This document shows, piece by piece, positions 18,168 to 27,709 of a stretch of DNA of 64,000 bases. A program made the translations under genes and the position numbers. The notes beneath the pieces were generated by a model. It saw only the letters and a list, made by a program, of their open reading frames with translations. It was not told where the DNA came from and made no database searches. Origin of the DNA: Calditrichales bacterium MX18-03 (GTDB lineage Bacteria > Bacillota > Clostridia > Lutisporales > Lutisporaceae). How positions within the stretch are numbered: position 1 is the stretch's first letter; every line of letters starts with the position of its first letter. The stretch covers positions 248,001-312,000 of the forward strand of contig JAJGRE010000002.1 in NCBI GenBank assembly GCA_021083345.1, in the 5' to 3' direction.

Positions 18168-21100
18168 CTATCCCAATGCGATTGCGGCTGCCCCCAGTGT
18201 ACCTTTCAGTGCCTCCAAATACGCATCTGACTGATAATAGTCAAGGGTATCTTTCGCCGCTGCCAGTCTGGCATCATAACGAAATTCTTTGATTACTGAT
18301 GCATTGATGGGATTTGCAATAAAGTCCTCAAGATTGCCGATTTTTTTTCGGATAAGATTTATGTCAATTTGTTGTTTGTTCTTAAGCCTTATGTCGTACC
18401 AGTCGCTTGAAAGAATGGTTTCTTTCTTAAAAAGATCGCGTACTGCACTGGATTCAAGGGTATGACCCTGGTAATCGCCATAAGCCATAATATGCAGGAT
18501 CGCTCTTATAGGGGGAATCGCATCTTCTATGCTGCCATCCTGGAAATAGTTCAAGGCCGCTTTCTTGTGACCGTTTGCGATATTGAGCACCCCGTCCGCA
18601 AAGGATTCCATGCTCTGTTTTTCAGGCTTCAGGATGTCTTCACTGAAAACAGTCTGCGGCTCGTCAAAGATTTTCCCCAGATACTTGTAGCAAAATACAT
18701 CGGTCATGCGATAACCCAGCCTGCTGGCCGGAATGTGTACACCCTGATAGTCGAAGTCTTCAAGCTTTTCAAATGAACCTTCCTGAATCAACCTGGCCGG
18801 GTTGCGCTCTGCTTCCTTAAGTCTCGACCATATCTCCGGCACCAGAATGGAGATGTCATGGTCAACCTTTATCTTGGAGCCTATGTGTCCGGCGGGGGTA
18901 GTGAAGACAGCATAATCTCCCAGTACATAGGACAAAAGCGCGTTGTTCAGATCGTAAACCGGCAGGAGCATGTTGAAGGGGGCTTTTGTGAGCGCGCCTT
19001 CGGAGCCTGCGCCGGTTGTTGAGGGTGATTTGCCGGTTAAGCTGCTGATAAAGTCCATAAAGAGTTCAGGAAACTCTTGATAGTGAATCGGATTATAGAC
19101 GCTCAGCGGCAATATTTTCTTACCCTTTTCCTCTCCCGGCGGGTTATTTCGGCGGCCCGCCAATATGGCATTTACAGGGGTAAGTATAGGCTGCCCCAAG
19201 GGGATCCTCCTAGAGAAACGCACCCCTACCTCGGAAAGGTATATTTTCAGGGGATCCATAAAGTCCGACCGGTGCTCCAAGTATCTTGGATTCTTACTTG
19301 GCTTACCATCCACAATCCTGGGTTCCGAAGACACGACACAGTATTCATCGTCACTTTTTAAAAACGCTTCAATATGCGTTTTGACGGGTTCGGTATAAGC
19401 AATATACCCCATAACATCGTTTTTGATTGCTGCAACATCTGCTTTTGTGAGAGGCTGATAGTTGGTGGCAAAGAGATTATTGCTGGACAGATCTTTTTCT
19501 GCCTGCTTGTCATACCCTTTGTGGATCGCATCATCCGGCCGCTGGAAGAAACGGTATTCGCAGTTGGTTGTGAATTTAAAGCTTCCGTTGGTATAATCCG
19601 GATTAATGTACGGCAGCTGCTTGCAAGGGACCATGACCGATGCTGTAATATCATCCTCCATTTGAATCTTCTCACTGGGCATGAAGTCCATGCGCAATTT
19701 AAAGATTCTCCAGGCTTGTTCATCCCTGAATCCGACACGCAGATAGCTGGGCCTTATTTTTCGATTGTCGAATTTTAGCTCGTTCCCAGGCTTTCCATTG
19801 ATGATATCAACGCTGAAGTGCTTCCGCCAGTCATTCCCCCAGGACTGCTGGTAAAACCTTTTTACCATGAAAAGCAGCGATTTTACATGATTGGGGATCG
19901 CTTCAATGTAGGCATTGAATTCATCGGTATAGGCTGTTGAGGGCGTCAGGAGCTTAATGACCGACCCCAGGGTACGGTCAATCGACAGGATGGGTCTTGA
20001 TGGCCGCGTCCTATCCGGATAATCTTTCCAACGGTGTCTATAGTCGTAGTTGAGAATGCGTTCCACATTATCCAAGTCCTTGACCAGGTCATTCACGTAA
20101 TAGGTACCATAGATGATGGAATTGTGAATGGATTTGGAAATCTCAGATTTTCCGCCCCCTGATACCGTGCAGGGCTTGTGGCAGAAAGTACCCTCAGCCT
20201 CAGTCCCGATAAGCTTCCAAGTAGGGGCTTCAGGGTGTTTCTCCATATAGATCCTTTCACCGTTTGGAAGTACATAGAAGTAATTCGGAAGCAATTTCAG
20301 CGACCGTATCAACCCGTTATATTCCCAGCTGATTTCTGTTTTGTAAAGATCTATTTTGACATTCTCCGGTAAATAGATGACTTGCTTATTGTGCTTGTCA
20401 ATACCATAATGGTCTTCATGAAGGTTCATCAAGCTGCCATAGTTCTCTATAACCTCATCAAAAGAATAGTTTGTTAACCGATGGTCTTCCACTGCATTAT
20501 AGTTTGCACCAAGGTTTTTTTGGGGATAGGCAATAGTACCGCCGGCATGCTCTTCTTCCACATTCCCGAATAGGTTTGCTGCAAAGCTGATCTGTGTCTT
20601 TATCTCCTTCTTTGAATAGCCGAAGTAATTGTCGGCAATCAGCGTTACTGCTACGCCGCTTCTGTCACGGCAAGTAAGCTTAAAAGCATTGCCGTCGTTA
20701 TAGCACTCGCTTTCATCCTTATAGCACATACCATCCCGTCGTTGTCTTTCTGTGGCATCGTTATAATGGGGAAGCCCCAGGTCGATTTTCTTCATTGTCG
20801 TCAAGTGAGGCGCAAGCAAAATATAGCCTGTGTGTCCGGACCAGTTATCTACGTCCAGGCCTGAGTCATTGCTGTGAAAACTGGGATCGCCCATGTTGCC
20901 GAAGACAGATTCGATAAAATCCAGATTTGAGACCAAACTGCCCGGTGCCACAAATAGGACTTCCATTGTCTTTTCATCCAAAACCCCGGGGACTTTTGGT
21001 GAGACAATGGGTTTAATCATTAAAGAGACAAATGTCTTCGCGGCCTGAGCCTGATTGATGGTAAAAGGGAGTATCAACAGTTCTTCAGGTGGGCGAATAG

Positions 21101-21638
21101 CAGCTTGATAAAGCTTTACAAAGGCTTCCTTCGGCACGGCCTTTTTGTCATAAGGGATTGCCAATCCCCCTTCCACAATGTGAAAGGACCCTTCGGTGGT
21201 ACGTCTGTCGTTCCTTGGATTATGGAGCACGCCTTGTTTAATGCGGTAACTGCTGATATACGCATTGCTAAAGGTATTCCCGTCGGGAGGGAGCGACATT
21301 TCTCTGGCGAGTCCATAATGATCCAGCGTAAGGGAATCTTCTACGCCTTTCAATGGCATAGGGCTGTCATAAAAATAGGTGCTTAAGAATCGGTTGATGC
21401 GCTTATGAATACCGACTTCATTCACATCGACCATTCTGGTCTTCTCTTTGTAATCCTTAATGATGTCTTCAAAAAGATCGATGAAATACGTGCTTGTTGC
21501 TTCACTGGCGGTATTTGAGCGATAGATCGGCAAACCGTGGGATGCCAATTTAAAATTGATGTATTGGATCCTATCTTCCTGGGTAGTGATCGGATCAATA
21601 TCTCCATAGTTTATTCCGAGTTTTTTTCGAATTGACAT
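18168..21638 (-). CDS. PPi-type phosphoenolpyruvate carboxykinase (probable)
   Basis: This 1156-residue single polypeptide has the length (about 130 kDa) of the pyrophosphate-dependent PEP carboxykinases known from Entamoeba and Propionibacterium, which interconvert oxaloacetate + PPi and PEP + Pi + CO2. A PEPCK-like core is suggested by the glycine-rich loop CTVSGGGKSEISKS near residue 510 and the lysine/arginine-rich LTGKSPSTTGAGSEGALTK near residue 870, which I read as phosphate-binding elements. The family assignment is from recollection of length and motifs, not a search. AGGAGG precedes the ATG. It appears to be a monocistronic unit. Confidence 0.7.
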   Translation of the reverse strand: MSIRKKLGINYGDIDPITTQEDRIQYINFKLASHGLPIYRSNTASEATSTYFIDLFEDIIKDYKEKTRMVDVNEVGIHKRINRFLSTYFYDSPMPLKGVEDSLTLDHYGLAREMSLPPDGNTFSNAYISSYRIKQGVLHNPRNDRRTTEGSFHIVEGGLAIPYDKKAVPKEAFVKLYQAAIRPPEELLILPFTINQAQAAKTFVSLMIKPIVSPKVPGVLDEKTMEVLFVAPGSLVSNLDFIESVFGNMGDPSFHSNDSGLDVDNWSGHTGYILLAPHLTTMKKIDLGLPHYNDATERQRRDGMCYKDESECYNDGNAFKLTCRDRSGVAVTLIADNYFGYSKKEIKTQISFAANLFGNVEEEHAGGTIAYPQKNLGANYNAVEDHRLTNYSFDEVIENYGSLMNLHEDHYGIDKHNKQVIYLPENVKIDLYKTEISWEYNGLIRSLKLLPNYFYVLPNGERIYMEKHPEAPTWKLIGTEAEGTFCHKPCTVSGGGKSEISKSIHNSIIYGTYYVNDLVKDLDNVERILNYDYRHRWKDYPDRTRPSRPILSIDRTLGSVIKLLTPSTAYTDEFNAYIEAIPNHVKSLLFMVKRFYQQSWGNDWRKHFSVDIINGKPGNELKFDNRKIRPSYLRVGFRDEQAWRIFKLRMDFMPSEKIQMEDDITASVMVPCKQLPYINPDYTNGSFKFTTNCEYRFFQRPDDAIHKGYDKQAEKDLSSNNLFATNYQPLTKADVAAIKNDVMGYIAYTEPVKTHIEAFLKSDDEYCVVSSEPRIVDGKPSKNPRYLEHRSDFMDPLKIYLSEVGVRFSRRIPLGQPILTPVNAILAGRRNNPPGEEKGKKILPLSVYNPIHYQEFPELFMDFISSLTGKSPSTTGAGSEGALTKAPFNMLLPVYDLNNALLSYVLGDYAVFTTPAGHIGSKIKVDHDISILVPEIWSRLKEAERNPARLIQEGSFEKLEDFDYQGVHIPASRLGYRMTDVFCYKYLGKIFDEPQTVFSEDILKPEKQSMESFADGVLNIANGHKKAALNYFQDGSIEDAIPPIRAILHIMAYGDYQGHTLESSAVRDLFKKETILSSDWYDIRLKNKQQIDINLIRKKIGNLEDFIANPINASVIKEFRYDARLAAAKDTLDYYQSDAYLEALKGTLGAAAIALG

Positions 21639-21793
21639 TGCAACCTCCTGTGATAATCATATGTTTTACAGGACATTTCGCGTCCCATATGGTCATTTTT
21701 GGATGTATTTTAATTATTATACTCTTTGACCGGTTATTTATCAAGAAAGTTATTGTATCAATTCAACTTAATGCCAAACTTGTCGAAAGATGC

Positions 21794-22504
21794 CTAACAT
21801 CTGACACTCTTGCGTTTGAAGCCCAGCCGTCCCTTATCCGTTTGGTTTTTGATACTATCAAAAGCGTTGGGTACGCGGCATGCTCTCTTGCCCAAAGAAA
21901 CCGACACTTCACCGATCCGTTCAGCCGTACGCATCGCTTCTTCGTGTAATGGAATATACGATACGCCTACAGCAATAACAAAACCATTCATTGCGTATCT
22001 CGTCCTGTTTGGTTGGGAATGTATGTGTTTTTCAACTGCTTCAAGCATAGAAAGAATCTTACTGCGATCAAACTCAGTATCCTTCCTCGAGCCGATCAAC
22101 CATTCGTAACAGCTCCATCCCGCAGACATGACCAACTCGTTTCCGCTTGAAATAAATTTATCCGCTACCTCTTGAGCAAAATCAGTTTCAGCAAGGGTTA
22201 CCGCAACAATAAAGTCTGAAATCATATGGAAATAAGCCTTCTCAATCCAACGGTCAAAATCTGCGGGCGTCATGTTTTTGGGGTCTGCTATCATTCCGGC
22301 CAGATACATCGCGTCATAGTTTCCAGTTGCGTACAGTTCCTCAGCAAGCGGCTGGTTTTTCTTTATTTTTCTAGCAATTGGCTTCAAGGCACCTGAAGCA
22401 ACACCGAAAAGCGGCTCCCTGGCGCCTTGGCTTTCATAGTACTTCTTCGTTCTTTCACTGCCGAGGGACTCAAGCTCACTCATAATCTCAAATAGATCCA
22501 TCAT
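21794..22504 (-). CDS. DNA alkylation repair protein (AlkD-like)
   Basis: The 236-residue all-helical protein resembles the AlkD/AlkC HEAT-repeat DNA glycosylase family, with the helix pairs YDAMYLAGMIADP, DFIVAVTLAETDFAQEVADK and MSAGWSCYEWLIGSRK. Family members excise N3- and N7-alkylated bases. The C-terminus (CRVPNAFDSIKN then basic residues) fits DNA contact. AGGAGG precedes the start. It lies just downstream of the ABC/MFS export operon but is separated by a small gap and is probably independent. Confidence 0.75.
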   Translation of the reverse strand: MMDLFEIMSELESLGSERTKKYYESQGAREPLFGVASGALKPIARKIKKNQPLAEELYATGNYDAMYLAGMIADPKNMTPADFDRWIEKAYFHMISDFIVAVTLAETDFAQEVADKFISSGNELVMSAGWSCYEWLIGSRKDTEFDRSKILSMLEAVEKHIHSQPNRTRYAMNGFVIAVGVSYIPLHEEAMRTAERIGEVSVSLGKRACRVPNAFDSIKNQTDKGRLGFKRKSVRC

Positions 22505-22543
22505 TCATCCTCCTGTTGTAGTGCCAGGTTCGGTACTATATTA

Positions 22544-23302
22544 TCATATGCCTATTTCCCGCATTTTCACCGTTACTTCTTTAACCCTGCTATCAATATC
22601 CGTCCCGTCAAACTTTGGCAGCCGCATTTCGCTCTCGATCTTTCCGTCGCGCATAAACAGGATACGCTCCGTCCGCGCCGCAATCTTTGCATCGTGCGTC
22701 ACAAGCATAACCGCAGTGCCGTCCCCGTTGATCTCGGAAAACAAGTCCATAATCTCCTGCGCGGATTTTGAGTTGAGTGCGCCCGTAGGCTCGTCGCCAA
22801 AGACGATCTTGGGACTGTTCATAAGCGCGCGGCATATTCCTGCACGTTGAAGCTGTCCTCCCGAAACCTGTGTTATGTCGCGCTTTTCGAGTTCTGCAAT
22901 GCCTGCCCTTTTCATAAGCACTGCTGCCTTCTCCGATATTTTTACGGCGTTTTTCCTGTTGCCGCGCATTGATGGAAGAATGATGTTGTCGTGGATATTC
23001 AGATTTTTCAGCATCGTCGGCTGCTGAAAAACAAATCCCATTTTTGTTCTGCGTATATCTGAAAGCTCATTCTCAGCCACCGCCGATAAATCCCTGCCGT
23101 CAAAAACGACCTTCCCGCCGTCAACATCGTCCATTCCGCTCAGCGCAAACATTAGCGTCGATTTTCCCGAGCCCGAAGGTCCCATAACCGCAACGAACTC
23201 ACCCTCGTTGATTTCAACAGAAACACCGTCCAGAACATGACGCTTTTCATCGCCCTCACCGAATGATTTCACAATGTTTTCACCGATAATAATCTTATTC
23301 AT
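22544..23302 (-). CDS. ABC transporter ATP-binding protein (MacB/LolD type)
   Basis: The 252-residue ATPase has Walker A (GPSGSGKST near residue 41), Q-loop (FVFQQPTML), signature (VSGGQLQRAGI), Walker B (KIVFGDEPTGALN) and H-loop (LVTHD). It belongs to the MacB/LolD/FtsE group that drives FtsX-like permeases, often exporting peptides or drugs or releasing lipoproteins. It follows its permease with a 3-bp gap and AAGGAG ribosome binding site. The operon order TetR-MFS-permease-ATPase suggests drug- or peptide-inducible control. Confidence 0.92.
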   Translation of the reverse strand: MNKIIIGENIVKSFGEGDEKRHVLDGVSVEINEGEFVAVMGPSGSGKSTLMFALSGMDDVDGGKVVFDGRDLSAVAENELSDIRRTKMGFVFQQPTMLKNLNIHDNIILPSMRGNRKNAVKISEKAAVLMKRAGIAELEKRDITQVSGGQLQRAGICRALMNSPKIVFGDEPTGALNSKSAQEIMDLFSEINGDGTAVMLVTHDAKIAARTERILFMRDGKIESEMRLPKFDGTDIDSRVKEVTVKMREIGI

Positions 23303-23305
23303 ATG

Positions 23306-25624
23306 CTACTCCTTTATATTTTCCGATATTTTTATTTGTCCCGTGCCCGATGTGCCGATCATTGTTGCAGCAAGCACCGCGCTTATCATCATCATCGGAC
23401 AAAGCAGATACGCTGTAAGCGGATTGATCACAAACTCAAACGACGAAGCTCCGAATGAGGAGATGACCGCCCCCGCAAGTACCTGGCCCAGCGTGTTTGC
23501 CAGAAGCGTACCGAGAACAATTCCCATAATCAGGACGAATACCGAGCGCGTCACATACTGCAACCTGATATCAGAGTTTGTAAAGCCGAACGCTTTCATT
23601 ACGGCAATGGAATACCTGTCCTTTGCGACAAGCATTTTCATAAACAAGAGTGTAACCAGTCCCGTTATAATCAACGCAACGGCCACTCCTGCATAGGAAG
23701 CTTTTTTGATGGCACTTATCGTCGGTCCGAATGTCTGTAAAACAAATTCATCCACGCCCGTAACTTTTGCAAAGGTAAATCTATTACCATACTCCAAAAC
23801 CTTGCCGTCGGTAAGAGCTTTATCAGAAAACGCCGCTGAGATTACGCACCTCATAATGTCCGCTGAATTGTCGGTGAAAACAGCCTTTGCGGTTTTGCCG
23901 CCGTTGGTAATGTCGGAATAGATTCCGCATACCATGAGATTTTTCTCCTTCCCCTCCATCACCAGCGTCATGACATCGCCGACCTTTTTGCCCAGCTCAT
24001 TGGCGTTTATTGCAGAAAGCGCAACTTCGTCTTCTGCGGCGGGTGCTCTGCCCTGGGAATATGCTACAGGGAATATCGAATGGTCGCCCAGCTCAATTTT
24101 TATGCTTTCCTCCGAGCCGCCCTCTGTCTTTGTTTTGAATACTTTTGTTGTAAGTACGGCATACTTTGAAATGACACTATCAACCTTCATCGCCTTAGCA
24201 ATTTCAGCGGCTTTTTCAGAAATATTGTCTGTCTGCTGAATGTCAATACGCATATCGCAGCTTCCAATCCCCATATAGGAGATGAAGCTTTTTGACGAAA
24301 TCGTGTTATATAGATTCTGCGGAACAATAATGATGAACGCCGAAAGCACGAGCACGGCAAGCATAGTGGCGTAAAGACCTTTTCTGGCACGAACATCTTT
24401 GACGCCGAGAAAAATATTCGTATCCAACAGCCTGTTTCTGCTAAGGCAAAAACGCTTTGCGCCTATGTGTTTTTCCTGTGAAGTGCCAAAGCGTATTGCT
24501 TCCGCGGCGGATATTTTCCGGAAGCGTTTCAGCACCACGCTTACATAGGCAATAATTGCAAGGAATACGAGCAGAACGCCGATTATCCCTAAAGCCGCGG
24601 CAAAAGAAGAACTTTCGCTTTCACCCATATAAAGCCTTATATTTTCAAGAAGTGCACCTCTGAACACTAATGATAATGCAAAGCCGAGTATACAGCCTGC
24701 TGCTGCGATCGCCGCGTATTTCGCAAGGTAAACCTTCTTTATGTCGGAAACACGCAGCCCTATTGCTTTCATAACACCTATTTCGCGATAGTCGTCTTCG
24801 ATTTTCGCAAGGAGCGTAAAGCGTATGCACATGAATGCGATTGAAACGACGAGTGCACTTACAAGAAGTATAACCGCAATCATCAGCCCGTCAGAAATTG
24901 CGTTAAGCGTTTTGAAGAGCGCGTATGTGATCGTCGGTCCGTTTGCTTCAAGTCCTGCCGAGGTGTAAGCGGTTTCAAATGCGCTGAGTGCCGACAAATC
25001 TCTTAACCTGAATTCAATCAGATACTCCGTACTTCCGAGGTCTTTTATTTCCGCGTAATCATTTTCACTGACAAGAAATCGCTTTGAGGAGGAGAGCGTG
25101 GAGTTCATCTGCGAATCCCGGAGAAATCCCGCAACGGTAAATTCCTTGCCGGATATGACTGCCTTGTCACCGACCCTTGCAGTGTTGTCCTTCATATAAC
25201 ATATGGGAACATAAAGCTCTCCGTCGGTTACGTTTATGACGTTTCCGTCAAGATCTAGAAGATAATCGAATTTTTTGCTCTGTATACTGAAACCGTTATC
25301 CTGAACATTATCTGCAAGAGATCTTCCGTCAAATACTATCTGCGCGCCGTCAACATTGAGAAATTCAAGCACTTGAAATTCATCGACATTGCCATTCTGC
25401 TCCGCAAAGGCCGTAAGCCGCACAGTATCAATTTCACCCGAATGCATTTGCATAAAATGCGGTGTTTTTGCCTGCGTCATAAGCGTGTCTATCGAGCCGG
25501 TCAGATTTACGACGAGTATCGCCGCCAGCGAGACAAGCATAGCCGCCGCAGCGACAAATATCATAGTCGTCAGCGTAATGGCTTTGCTCTTTAAGATGTC
25601 ATTGCGTATTATACCATAATACAT
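23306..25624 (-). CDS. FtsX-like ABC transporter permease
   Basis: The 772-residue membrane protein has an N-terminal transmembrane helix, a large extracytoplasmic domain (about 45-230), three helices (about 240-370), a second extracytoplasmic domain (about 430-640) and three C-terminal helices: the duplicated MacB/FtsX layout. The start at 25624 is preceded by GGAGGTGA and overlaps the MFS stop by 16 bp, so translation is coupled. Its partner ATPase follows immediately. Confidence 0.9.
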   Translation of the reverse strand: MYYGIIRNDILKSKAITLTTMIFVAAAAMLVSLAAILVVNLTGSIDTLMTQAKTPHFMQMHSGEIDTVRLTAFAEQNGNVDEFQVLEFLNVDGAQIVFDGRSLADNVQDNGFSIQSKKFDYLLDLDGNVINVTDGELYVPICYMKDNTARVGDKAVISGKEFTVAGFLRDSQMNSTLSSSKRFLVSENDYAEIKDLGSTEYLIEFRLRDLSALSAFETAYTSAGLEANGPTITYALFKTLNAISDGLMIAVILLVSALVVSIAFMCIRFTLLAKIEDDYREIGVMKAIGLRVSDIKKVYLAKYAAIAAAGCILGFALSLVFRGALLENIRLYMGESESSSFAAALGIIGVLLVFLAIIAYVSVVLKRFRKISAAEAIRFGTSQEKHIGAKRFCLSRNRLLDTNIFLGVKDVRARKGLYATMLAVLVLSAFIIIVPQNLYNTISSKSFISYMGIGSCDMRIDIQQTDNISEKAAEIAKAMKVDSVISKYAVLTTKVFKTKTEGGSEESIKIELGDHSIFPVAYSQGRAPAAEDEVALSAINANELGKKVGDVMTLVMEGKEKNLMVCGIYSDITNGGKTAKAVFTDNSADIMRCVISAAFSDKALTDGKVLEYGNRFTFAKVTGVDEFVLQTFGPTISAIKKASYAGVAVALIITGLVTLLFMKMLVAKDRYSIAVMKAFGFTNSDIRLQYVTRSVFVLIMGIVLGTLLANTLGQVLAGAVISSFGASSFEFVINPLTAYLLCPMMMISAVLAATMIGTSGTGQIKISENIKE

Positions 25625-26916
25625 AAGTCACCTCCGTTTTCAAGCTTTTCAAGCTTTCTAACTGATTTTACATGATACAGAATGACCGAAGTCACACATA
25701 ACAGTACGCCTGCAATAATAATAAGAAATCCCGTTCCTCTGCCGCTGCCAGTGCCGATGATCTTACCCACACTGCCGGCAAGTATGCCACCCTCTAGCAG
25801 AAAAGGATTGAACACATAATCCGCAAGCACGCCGGTCAGCGCATAAGCAGCAACATATCCAAGCTGAGAAATGACACCGATCAGTCCCCATGCTCTTCCC
25901 TGAAGGTCATTTTCTATGTTGGTACGGGTAAGAAAATCCAGACTTGTGTTTGCAAACGGGAGCATTGCGAAAAACAGAAATCCCGAAACGCAGATAAGTA
26001 CAATGTTTTCACGCAGTCCGAACATCGCCATAAATATTCCGGCACAAAACAAAGAAACCGTAAGCATTTTCACATAGTCCTTTTTTATCGGAAGCGTTCC
26101 TATGATCACGCTTGTCACAAGCATTCCCGAAGCTGCGATTGTCTCAACTGTTCCCAATGCGGAGCTGTCGGAGAAAGCAAGTATCATTGGTGTGGAAAGT
26201 GTTTGTATGAAGCCCAGGAAAAATGTTATTACCGATGTCATTATTACAAGTACAAGCACACCCCTCTTTTCAGAAACGGCACCCCAGCCGTCTTTGAACG
26301 CGCGGATAAACGATTTTGCCTGTTCGGATTTCTTTGGAGCAAGACCTCTGCGTACAGCAAGGGTAGAAATAACAGTTACGAAAAATGTTAGGATATCGAT
26401 TACAAGTAAGAGCTTTATATCGGAAATGGCGAGCAGAAATCCCGCAATGACGGGCGAAATCAGGTATTTTGCCGAGCTTGCCACCTGTACAAGACCGCTT
26501 GCTTTTGTGTACTGCTCCTCGGTAAGCAAATCCGTAACCGTGGCTTTGTATGCGGGCTCAAGCAGCGATGAAAACACCGCGCTAATTGTAACACCCATGT
26601 AAATCTGCCATAGCTGTGTTTCTCCGCGAAGCATGCAAATCAGAATAAATGCAATTCCAAGCGCAGAAAGACTGTCGCCCAACACCATTAGTAGCCTGCG
26701 GTCATGACGGTCCGCAAGCACTCCCGCGATGGCACTTAGCAGAATCGACGGCATATACGCAAGTAAAGCTACAAATGCCACCGCCGATGCTTTTCCCGTC
26801 TGCTCAAAAACATAAACCCCAAGCCCGAAGGCTGTAAGCCCGCTGCCTATCGCTGAAACAAGCTCTCCTGACCACAGTAGAAGAAATTTTCCAAAGGATT
26901 TTTCCGATTTATTCAT
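25609..26916 (-). CDS. MFS transporter (DHA3-like drug efflux)
   Basis: The protein (about 435 residues) has twelve predicted transmembrane segments and the MFS motif A-like loop GVLADRHDRRLLM near residue 65, typical of the multidrug/macrolide efflux branch. I place the start at the ATG at 26916, two bases after GGAGGAGG; this overlaps the TetR stop by 8 bp (ATGAATAA). The apparent 40-residue upstream extension lies inside the tetR gene and is spurious. The 3' end overlaps the permease start by 16 bp. Confidence 0.88.
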   Translation of the reverse strand: MNKSEKSFGKFLLLWSGELVSAIGSGLTAFGLGVYVFEQTGKASAVAFVALLAYMPSILLSAIAGVLADRHDRRLLMVLGDSLSALGIAFILICMLRGETQLWQIYMGVTISAVFSSLLEPAYKATVTDLLTEEQYTKASGLVQVASSAKYLISPVIAGFLLAISDIKLLLVIDILTFFVTVISTLAVRRGLAPKKSEQAKSFIRAFKDGWGAVSEKRGVLVLVIMTSVITFFLGFIQTLSTPMILAFSDSSALGTVETIAASGMLVTSVIIGTLPIKKDYVKMLTVSLFCAGIFMAMFGLRENIVLICVSGFLFFAMLPFANTSLDFLTRTNIENDLQGRAWGLIGVISQLGYVAAYALTGVLADYVFNPFLLEGGILAGSVGKIIGTGSGRGTGFLIIIAGVLLCVTSVILYHVKSVRKLEKLENGGDLCIMV

Positions 26917-27556
26917 AGCCTCCTCCATTTCCGCTGCCAAACATCTGTATAATGCACTTAAGACTTCCGCTTTCAGCCCCGAGCAGCCTTTCTGCGTTGA
27001 AAACAAACGCCTGTATGCGTGAAGCGCGCTCCTCATTCGTCATTTTAACCATATCATCATCAAATACGGTATTCGTATACGCCATAACCATTTCCATGCA
27101 TTCATACGGGAATGGCGTGCTGAACAGTCCCTGCTCAATGCCCTCCTGAATTATTCCCGCCAGTATGGGGGTAACGCCGTTGATTATGACCTTTTGTATT
27201 TTCTGATGCATCAGCGCGTTCTGCGGCTTGTGAATGTGCTCCATAATTTCCTTGCCGCTTCCTCCACTTATGTTCAATGCCATAACGACGCGGATAATGC
27301 GCTCGCTTACGGGTATGCTCTTGTCAGCGGCAATTTCTTGAGCCGCGCCTAAGAAACGGACATTATACCGCTCAATCAGCGCATCCATAATATCCTCCTT
27401 CGACTTGAAGTGATAATATAGCGTTCCCCGCGCAATCCCGACCTTTTCGAGAATATCATTCGTACTTGTGCCGTCAAAGCCCTTCAACCCAAATAGCATA
27501 TCCGCCGCGTCAAGTATTTCGTTCCTGCGTTCCTCTGCATCTTTTACAACTCTCAT
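26909..27556 (-). CDS. TetR-family transcriptional regulator
   Basis: The 215-residue protein has an N-terminal TetR helix-turn-helix (ILDAADMLFGLKGFDGTSTN, then GIARGTLYYHFKSKED) and a helical ligand domain. AAAGGAG precedes the ATG. It is the first gene of a four-gene overlapping operon with an MFS exporter and an FtsX-type ABC transporter, so it most likely represses the operon until a toxic ligand is bound. No operator palindrome is obvious, although GACTGCCTGTCGAT lies about 20 bp upstream. Confidence 0.92.
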   Translation of the reverse strand: MRVVKDAEERRNEILDAADMLFGLKGFDGTSTNDILEKVGIARGTLYYHFKSKEDIMDALIERYNVRFLGAAQEIAADKSIPVSERIIRVVMALNISGGSGKEIMEHIHKPQNALMHQKIQKVIINGVTPILAGIIQEGIEQGLFSTPFPYECMEMVMAYTNTVFDDDMVKMTNEERASRIQAFVFNAERLLGAESGSLKCIIQMFGSGNGGGYE

Positions 27557-27650
27557 TTTGCATCTCCTTTATACAGACCGACTGCCTGTCGATTAAATAG
27601 TAACATACTGGTTTTATGCTGTCAATAACAATTTGTAAATTTTGTAAAAA

Positions 27651-27690
27651 AAATATCCTCTGCTGAATCTATTTTCAACAGAGGATATTT
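27651..27690 (-). terminator. Rho-independent terminator
   Basis: AAATATCCTCTG and CAGAGGATATTT form a 12-bp stem followed on the minus strand by a run of T, just after the stop of the GTPase-NYN gene. Confidence 0.85.
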
Positions 27691-27709
27691 AAGCCAGTAA
27701 TGTTGGCAC

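Noticed and set aside
26917-27036. N-terminal extension of the MFS gene
   Set aside because: It lies within the tetR coding sequence in another frame; GGAGGAGG directly precedes the ATG at 26916.
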